From NCBI GenBank assembly GCA_015501055.1, contig JADNYV010000054.1, forward strand, positions 62,001-126,000: a stretch of DNA of 64,000 nt. Reading direction: 5' to 3'. Origin of the DNA: Mucidula mucida (lineage: Eukaryota > Basidiomycota > Agaricomycetes > Agaricales > Physalacriaceae). The translations under genes were made by a program, and so were the position numbers. Under the pieces are notes generated by a model that made no database searches, was not told where the DNA came from, and saw only the letters and a list, made by a program, of their open reading frames with translations. Position 1 is the first letter of the stretch, and each line of letters opens with the position of its first letter. This document shows positions 57,298-64,000 of the stretch, one piece after another.

Positions 57298-58697
57298 ATG
57301 GACGACGATCATTCCTACTACCCAGCATCTACGAGCAAGGCACCACCGCCCAGACCCAAGGCGCCGCCAAAGAAACCCAAGGCGCCGCGACCAGCAAACG
57401 CCTGGATTCTTTTCCGTTCAGAGCAGGCTAGATTCATTCCAAAGGGCCCCGGAGCACCACAGCAATCAGAGGTGTCCAAGGTGATCTCGCAGATGTGGAA
57501 AGATGCGTCTACCGAAGTACGGGAGGAGTATGAACGACGAGCAGACCTTAAAAAGCAGGAACATGCCAAAAAGTACCCAGATTACCGCTTCCAGCCAATA
57601 AAGAAAGAGGACAAGGAGCGCTTGAAGGAAGAGAAAAAGGCAGAGCGTGAGGCGTCGCGTGGTCCTTCACGTAGGACCCGTACATCTCATCGGTATACCC
57701 CGTACTCCAGCGCGCGTGCGTCAACACCGACGACCCCAGCCTCTACATTCCATGACCCGTTGCAGTCCTACTACCCCAACGCAGTCAACTACCAGATGCA
57801 TGGTATGTACGGCCCTACTCCCCCCATGTCTGCGGCATCGTCTCCCGAATCCGTCGACGACGACAGTAACCTCCCCGAGACTCCCATAGAGTCCGAGTCG
57901 GACTCCCAGCTCTCTCTCCCGTCCATAAACGACTCGCAAGACTACTCTACTTCACCGGAAGAGCTACTGCCTCATGCATTTGATGATTTTGCATTCACCG
58001 AGTTCCAGCAGCAGCAGCCTGTTGAGCAGGCGGCCTATCCCACAGCTCCCACTCCTGTTGATGAATGGAATTTTGACCCACAAGCTGTCAATCCGGTGCG
58101 TATTATTCTCCGGTCGCGACGCGTCGTAGCTAATTTCTTCGGCTTCAGGGCTACTTGATGCTCAATGTGCCAGCGTCTGCGGTACCTGAGAGCCAGAGCT
58201 GGGCTACACCCATCCCCGAATTTGACGAATCCCTACAAGGCCTTATGACTAACACCGACAATCCTTCCATCTTCACACTCACCGGCTTTGATCCTGACAC
58301 GATACAAACCAATCCCCAAGGCGCCATCAATCTGTCGGTTAACGACTACACGTTCGACGTCTCTCTCTTCGAAGGCTTTGATTTCAGTTCAGTACCCGGA
58401 CTGGAATCATTTGACCGTGTATATTCCAATGGCTCCAATGCCAGCTCCTTCGATATGGAGCAGTATCTCAACTTGGATCCTGCTTCAGCCATCGATCCAT
58501 CTTTCATCCCACAAATGCCTCTCTCCCAAGCCCTTCCCTCGCCCGCGCCGACTGAACCCCCCGCGCCCTCACCTTATCAACCTCCTGCCGGTGCTGCATT
58601 TGCCTCCACTAGGCGAGTCGGCGGTACGTGGCGTCCCTATCGTGATCAATCACCAGACGCTGCATCTCCCCTACCTTATGGTGTCCCCGCCAACTAA
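57298..58697 (+). CDS. HMG-box transcription factor (MATA_HMG type)
   Basis: Two exons joined in phase by an intron between NP and GYLMLNVP (GTGCGT donor near 58096). ATG 57298 starts MDDDHSYYPASTSKAPPPRP. The HMG box runs from KAPRPANAWILFRSEQARF through SEVSKVISQMWKDASTEVRE to YERRADLKKQEHAKKYPDYR. It is the sequence-specific MATA type (R-P-x-N-A-W-I-L-F-R). A Lys-rich extension (KKEDKERLKEEKKAEREASR) follows the box. The remaining 300 residues are acidic and Ser/Pro/Gln-rich, likely an activation region. Fungal relatives include Prf1, Ste11 and Rox1-like regulators; which one this matches cannot be decided. No mating-type neighbours (homeodomain or pheromone genes) are present. About 450 residues. 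Confidence 0.88.
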
Positions 58698-59459
58698 TAC
58701 GACGTGCGTGCTTCGCCAGCCGTGAACATCTGCATTATATTCTTCCCCCGTCTTGCTTTCACATCTGCTTTCTTGTACGTATCCCACATTGTCACTATGC
58801 TCGCTGCTCCCTCCTGTTTGCACGCTATCGCTTCCTCGCCTTACATTATCTGACCTGCTTTTATCTTTTTTCATTTTTTATTCTCTGGATTATTATTTCA
58901 CGCTTTCCGTTTGCTTTGACTTTGTTATCAAAAAGGTTCATCACGCTCTATCTGTTATAACTTCGTTTCACGACGTCGACTTTTCTCGCATCCATCCACA
59001 TATGTACACTAAAGAACAACGCATTATATATTTCATTTATGGCCCTACATAACGATGTGTTGTAAACTCAATATACGCATTATAGATGGCGAGAGCTGTA
59101 CGTATGAGCTATTCGGCACGATCTTATCATGAGTCATTGAACAATGGCACGGAACTATAGGCGTGTTTATTTGGTCGCCTCGAGGCTCATTGTAAGAAGG
59201 CCATTGTTCGACCGATATATCATCGGGCCTGATGATAACTGAACTGGGAAGAAGGAAAGAGGAAGTCGAGTACGAATGGATGTCAAATGGATTTTGAGCA
59301 GTCCGTTCAGTGAATCGATTTCAAGGCGATGTGAGGGGTTCCATATCGGGAAATATGTTCTCATCCGCCATGCGACCTGGATGACATCGGAAATAGTTTG
59401 TCGTTGTCCCCGTCGCTGCAACGGTTCAACGTGCTTTTGGACTATCTGCGGTGGCCTGA
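58698..59459. other. intergenic stretch, HMG-box to kinase
   Basis: 3' flank of the HMG-box gene (T-rich at 58855-58925) and the leader of the kinase gene. Open frames here have no motif. Confidence 0.45.
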
Positions 59460-61963
59460 ATGCTCAAAGCGACTGTTACTGCATCGTCTCCTGATGCTTC
59501 ACCATCGTTGGCAGACTTGAGCCGAAGGGCCTCCGTCATCTCTACCTCCAGCTCGGACAGCGGTACGACGTCGACTAGCGCCCTTCCGACGCCACAACGA
59601 CCACGCCCAATACGCACTTTCTCCGGGCCTCGGACCAGTAGTCCCAGTCGTGCACCGACTACTCCGCGTGGTTCACGACCTCCTTCATACCTAACCAGAG
59701 ATTTGGGTGTTTCCGACGATCCGCCTTCCAGTCCGCCGCGGAGCGGGAAACAGTCGCGGGACAACTCAAGGGCGCCGTCGAGATCCCGCGGACTGAGCAT
59801 AGAAGACTTTGATGTCGGAAAAACGCTGGGCGAGGGCGCGTACTCAACAGTGAGCCAGGCTTCCATGCTTGTTCCGCTCGGGATTGACCAGAGTCGAGGT
59901 TATGCTGGCCACGTATCGCCGTACAAATCAAAAGTTCGCCATAAAGACGCTCGACAAAGGCCATCTCCTCAAGCACCAAAAGCTGAATACCGTACACATC
60001 GAACGGGCTGCCTTGATGCGGCTCAGCAAAGCTGACTCGAGTGGTCACCCAGGGATCGTCCGTTTACATATGACTTTCCATGATCAGTGGAGCTTATGTG
60101 GGTCCTCGTTTTGACATGTATGCAAAACCTAAACTGACGTTATGGTCTAGACTTTGTTATTGATTGGGCGAAGAATGGAGAATTACAGTCCTTAATCTCC
60201 CGCTTGGGCTCTTTGAGCACGGAATGTAGCCGGTATTACTCCGCGCAGATCATCGACGCAGTCCGTTACATGCATGAGAATGGCATAATTCACAGGTGCT
60301 ATACCATAGCTAACAAAATCCTTTCCCTGATGGCTAACACGCTTCCAGAGACCTCAAGCCTGAAAATGTCCTGCTCGACGAGAACTACCGAGTCAAAATC
60401 ACTGATTTTGGCACCGCCATAGTTTTAAACAGCGAATGTAAGGTCTCGATATCACTCTTATCCGTTACTAATCGTATTGTTAGTGGTTCCAGAGAAATTT
60501 GCGGGTACAGCTCAGTATATTGCTCCCGAAATCATTGTCAACAACGAGAGCAGTAAAAGGTAGATCATGCTCTTCTCCTGGTGGTACGATATCTCGATAA
60601 TGGATACAGTTCGGACCTCTGGTCCTTTGGCTGCATCATCTACCAGATGATTGCTGGACGCTTTGCATTCTCTGGTCTCTCAAACTATTTGATCATGGAA
60701 AAGGTCAAGAAGGTCGAATACGAATTTCCGGCAGGATTCGACGACCAAGCGCAAGACTTAATCCAGAAGCTTCTGGTACGCGATACTTTGCTGTCTGAAA
60801 TAACTTGTTCATTCGCTGTCAGGTGCGCGATCCTACACAGCGACTAGGCGCTAGTGATGATGATGAGAACAATATTGTCGCACTAATGGCCCATCCTTTC
60901 TGGTCTACGATCTCTTGGCCTACTCTATGGACGGGACCCGTGCCTCCCATAGAGCATGGAATAGTAAAGAAGGAGCACCCTCTGGCCGGAGAGGACAGGG
61001 ACTGGGATGACATTGATGCTACCTGGGACGATATCGTAGCTGCCGAAGACAAAGCCGATGACATGCCTTGGGAATCACCTACCGATGGCCGCTATGTTGC
61101 TGAGGTTCCTCTCATCAAGCATCCTGGCTTTGACCAGGACAGTCTCTCTATTGAAGTCGGCCCAATGGGTGAAGTCCGTCCCCTTCACGTACCGTCAATC
61201 CCTCCTTCGAAGGGCCGTTCTTCTCGTACCCGTCCTTCCCCAAGTCGGACACCTCCTCATACACCTACTCCTTTGCGGTCGAAGCCAATGACAATCCCGG
61301 AGCATACTCCGTCCCCGGATAGCTCATCCGAAGGGGGCAGCCCAGCAGAGACCAATGGGGTCATACAATCGATGCAATCGTTGAGGCTCAATGGCGATGA
61401 CGCAGAACGTGGACGGAATCAAGCCATGACACCGATACAAGGGAATGGTCCGCCTGTGAACTTGTATGTATTCGATTCCACGAATTCCGTCCGCGAATAA
61501 CTCCCCATCATTCAGTGGTCATCTTCTCGATCTACCGGAGGATGAAAAAGTTCTATATACCTCTACTGTCGAACTTTCGTCCTTGCGTAGGCGCGCGAGT
61601 AAACTCTTTCGCCCGTTGGCAGGTCCGCAAGTGAAGCCAAAGATACGGCAGCTCGTCCTGACACAACGTCGATTATTCGTCGTGAAGTACCGTCCCAAAA
61701 CTCCCGACAATGTCACGATCAAAGCGGAATATGTCTTGCATTCGGACAAAGAAAAGGACAGCCGGTTGATCACAACGGTTGAACCGAAGGGAGAGCGCGA
61801 ATTCGTTTTGATGACGGTATGCGCCTATACTCCTTGTCTTCTGTTCTTCTTCTTCATTGTTCCTCAGATCTCAAAGAACGCATCTTACGCTGCTGTTGAT
61901 GCAGACATTGCTTCTACATGGGTACGGAAAGTCAGTACATGCTTGAACAATGCACGGACATGA
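59460..61963 (+). CDS. PDK1/Pkh-like protein kinase with PH domain
   Basis: PDK1-class kinases phosphorylate activation loops of AGC kinases (Ypk, Pkc1, Sch9) in lipid and cell-wall signalling. About nine exons. After a Ser/Pro-rich leader: LSIEDFDVGKTLGEGAYSTV (Gly loop), FAIKTLDKGHLLKHQKLNTV, IDWAKNGELQSLISRLGSLS, IIHRDLKPENVLLDENYRVK, ITDFGTAI, GTAQYIAPEI, KSSDLWSFGCIIYQMIAGRF and VRDPTQRLGA. The C-terminus has a PH-like domain (KVLYTSTVELSSLRRRASK, RQLVLTQRRLFVVKYRP), as in PDK1. The position of the activating Ser before F-x-G-T is Lys (EKFAGTAQY). The HRD motif is split by an intron. Family strong; the Lys may change regulation. Confidence 0.88.
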
Positions 61964-62180
61964 TATCGCTCATGCAAATAACATTCTCATTTTAATTCTT
62001 GCAATGGATCTGTAGCTGTATTTTTTGGGTTTCATGCTTTATTGTATTCGCAGGTTCACTGTTTGCGCATTATTTATTGCATCCTACTAGCTGTATAAAC
62101 GGTCGTGCTCTTTTCATACGCAATATTGGGGTTTTTAGAGGGGTATACGTTCGCTCAAGTTGTGAGAAGTTGCGAGTGCA

Positions 62181-62921
62181 TCAATACATTTTAGTGTTCT
62201 CTTCGTCCGCCAATTGATTTGAATAACTTTTGACAATGATACAGCCCCCTTCAACAAGTCAGTCAAGAAATGATGGTTGGAGTTTGTACTGACATATTTC
62301 CATGATCCAGACGAAGACGAATATACCAATCAATACTCCTTTGAGAACATCGACGCCTTTTTTACAGGCAGCCACCACATCGTCGTCCTTCGAGCCATTG
62401 ACACAGCTATTGACCGTGTCCGGGGCGTCGAGAAAGAAACGATAGAGTGCAAAAGATCCCGAGGCAATGCTGAAGAGAACATGAATAACCAGAATGGCGT
62501 GAAACATCTGTATCAGCCTTCGTTTCTTCCCGAAAGCGCCGACGAGACTGTAAACGAAGTTCCAATGATCTTGAGATAGCCACGGAAGGAAAGGCTCACC
62601 CCAGAATAGAAATGAGAGCGTACAATCCATACACTAGTATTTGGATTGCATAGGCCAGTTTATTCTTGATGTCTCCGCCTGTAGATGTGTCAGTATAACA
62701 CAGTAGTAAGCAAGTGTGGCGGCACACGTACCTATCCGTTGATATTGTATAATTCCTGCGACGGCAATGACTCCTCCGCAAGCTACACCTAGTATCCCGA
62801 TAATCTACGAGGGATACTCAGCGGCCTGGCCAAATAATGGTAAGGACGCTCCGCTCACGAGAACCCCAAGCCGAACGGGAATGCAACAGCAAAACTTGTT
62901 GGATTTGACGCGAACAGGCAT
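62181..62921 (-). CDS. basidiomycete tetraspan membrane protein
   Basis: Five exons (62859-62921, 62732-62804, 62600-62678, 62294-62547, 62181-62248) sum to 537 nt, 178 residues. ATG 62921 starts MPVRVKSNKFCCCIPVRLGV with a CCC cluster near the membrane that could be palmitoylated. Four spans: LIIGILGVACGGVIAVAGII, AIQILVYGLYALISILGLVG, MFHAILVIHVLFSIASGSFA and VLIGIFVFVWIMEIWGCIIV. The loop before the last span has an acidic stretch and two Cys (NSCVNGSKDDDVVAACKKGV). The C-tail is short (SYSNQLADEENTKMY). The last intron is needed to reach the conserved-looking GCIIVKSY end. The role is unknown; its topology is like the protein at 2117-2940 but the sequence is not obviously related. Confidence 0.8.
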
Positions 62922-62987
62922 CGTTGAGTCGATCGTGAAAGTCGTACAGGGTCGTGAAAGGTGAGGGCCAGCCTAACGTTAGTTGAG

Positions 62988-63529
62988 CTACAGCATGAGT
63001 ATTTGAGGCGGAGCTCGAGCAGACGCCGTGGTATCCTTGACAGTGTCGCTACTTGCTACAGGTCCGGCAAGACACAGCCCAGATTCTGGTTTCGTCGCAG
63101 TTCGGGTTGCGCTGGAGTGAGCACGCACAGAAAGGCTAGTTTCACAGGACAGCATACGAGCATAACTGCAAGACGGGAGTGCATCATCAAGATCCAACTG
63201 GCGCGATCAACAGACCTAGATCTTCGGTTGTCGTCAAAGGGCGTTCGATCCGCGGATCCAAAAGAACTGCCTCCTCGCACCGGACGGCGGTCCACGTCTG
63301 ACGGAAGCAATGGCTCTGCGGTTTTCGATGCCCTGTGGCGTCGCTTAGAGTAACCAAGAGTTCGGACTTTCCTTCTCTCCATTATGAGCCTCGCAATCAG
63401 AGTCTCCATTACTAGCGCACTAATCTCTTGTCGAGAACGAAGCTTCTCGTTCGGCATGCCAAGTGGCGCAACGAGGTGTAGTAGCGCACCGCGACGGGTG
63501 GATGTTTCAAGGATAGAGTATACAAGCAA
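62988..63529 (-). CDS. doubtful minus-strand gene, unknown product
   Basis: A frame at 63056-63529 encodes a Lys/Arg-rich helical part (KLRSRQEISALVMETLIARL) then a disordered charged part (PLLPSDVDRRPVRGGSSFGS). A second frame (62988-63197) continues with Ser/Thr-rich sequence after a possible splice near 63190. No motif was recognised and the ATG is uncertain. It lies just upstream of the tetraspan gene and could include that gene's 5' region. Confidence 0.3.
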
Positions 63530-63897
63530 TGACGTGTTACATACTGTGATGATTAAGGTGCAGTTTAGGATCTAGTCCAATACGTGTGCCTCCGTGTGTG
63601 GCGCACTTGTAGCTTCTTTGACATGCTGGATTCCTGTCTGACATTCAGCGGGAGTTGACCTCCCACCCTCCAGACTTGGTCAATTATAAGACTACATCAA
63701 TCATCTGGGTTTTCGAGTGAATAGATAACATATACAACGGTACTTTTAAATAGCTACATAGACAAGAGTGGCATTGGCATGATGGGAATATGGTACGTAG
63801 ATTCGACTGGAACTCAGAAAGCACGATAAAGAAGTACAGTAAGCACGAGAAGATAACAGACGTGAAGAATATACGGTTCGATGGCAAAACGTGGGGA
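63530..63897. other. intergenic stretch near the right edge
   Basis: AT-rich, no supportable gene. It probably includes the 3' flank of the truncated minus-strand gene at 63898. Confidence 0.5.
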
Positions 63898-64000
63898 CTA
63901 GTACCTGGAGCGGGAACGAGAATGCCTACTGTGGTGGTGGTGACGATGCTTTTTGTGTGACTTGACTACCACGACTTGTGCCGGCGGCGCACTCGACATG
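63898..64000 (-). CDS. 3' end of an RS/His-rich protein gene (partial)
   Basis: The minus strand reads from the window edge to a TAG at 63898-63900. The product end is SSAPPAQVVVVKSHKKHRHH followed by HHSRHSRSRSRY. His and Arg-Ser runs suggest a nuclear-speckle or RNA-related tail. The body lies outside the window, so no family can be given. Confidence 0.5.
   Translation of the reverse strand, partial: MSSAPPAQVVVVKSHKKHRHHHHSRHSRSRSRY

Noticed and set aside
57298..58697. Mating-type (MAT) locus because of the MATA-type HMG box
   Set aside because: No homeodomain pair, pheromone or pheromone-receptor gene lies nearby. Basidiomycete genomes have many non-MAT HMG-box factors.
38459..63999. 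Secondary-metabolite or defence gene cluster
   Set aside because: No synthase, P450, methyltransferase set or defence-type ATPase occurs. The neighbours are unrelated housekeeping and regulatory genes.
1..64000. CRISPR arrays, tRNA or rRNA genes, telomere repeats, intact transposons or LTRs
   Set aside because: None seen by eye. No regularly spaced direct repeats, no tRNA A/B-box arrangement, no TTAGGG runs and no transposase or reverse-transcriptase motifs. A dedicated tRNA and repeat scan would settle this.

Overview
The window is nuclear DNA of a filamentous basidiomycete, most likely an Agaricomycete. Genes sit on both strands with short gaps and are split by many introns of about 45-60 nt (a few near 37 nt). 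The families fit this: a BTB/POZ protein, a DUF6533 multipass protein, an HMT1/ABCB6-type ABC half-transporter, basidiomycete-type tetraspan proteins and long disordered regulators. I saw no tRNA, rRNA, CRISPR array, intact transposon or specialised gene cluster. It reads as an ordinary, housekeeping-rich chromosomal segment.

Layout. 0-8 kb: BTB/POZ protein, tetraspan protein, a DUF2461 protein built with micro-exons, ribosomal protein uL11 (RPL12), a PHO80-type cyclin, then a weakly coding stretch (7.0-7.7 kb). 8-18 kb: a Ran1/Ksp1-like kinase, the rRNA-processing factor UTP6, a disordered protein and a forkhead factor. 18-29 kb, all minus strand: Mediator subunit MED1, anaphase-promoting complex subunit APC1 and GMP synthase GUA1. 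29-35 kb: NFU1 (Fe-S assembly), HEM3 (heme synthesis), a two-TM protein and MIA40 (oxidative import into mitochondria). 35-43 kb: a large disordered single-TM protein, a small secreted protein, an uncharacterised protein and a GT61 glycosyltransferase. 44-51 kb: SNF12/SMARCD, a BAR-SH3 adaptor, a small unknown protein and a DUF6533 protein. 51-64 kb: HMT1-like ABC transporter, glycine-rich RRM protein, HMG-box factor, PDK1/Pkh-like kinase, a second tetraspan protein, a doubtful gene and the 3' end of an RS/His-rich gene.

Functional links are thematic, not operonic. NFU1, HEM3, MIA40 and the ABC transporter touch mitochondrial Fe-S, heme or metal biology. MED1, SNF12, forkhead and HMG-box are transcriptional. 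APC1, the PHO80 cyclin and the two kinases are cell-cycle or nutrient signalling. Several genes are divergently paired with only 69-300 bp between start codons.

The most notable observations concern gene structure: coding exons of 5, 7, 11 and 14 nt that are needed to complete conserved protein motifs; three GC-AG introns; and three coding regions broken by one missing base at or beside short homopolymers (NFU1, the ABC transporter C-terminus and a small protein), which look more like sequence errors than real lesions. A PDK1-like kinase also has Lys where the activation-loop Ser normally sits. Exon boundaries were worked out by hand from splice signals and family motifs; those called uncertain need transcript data.
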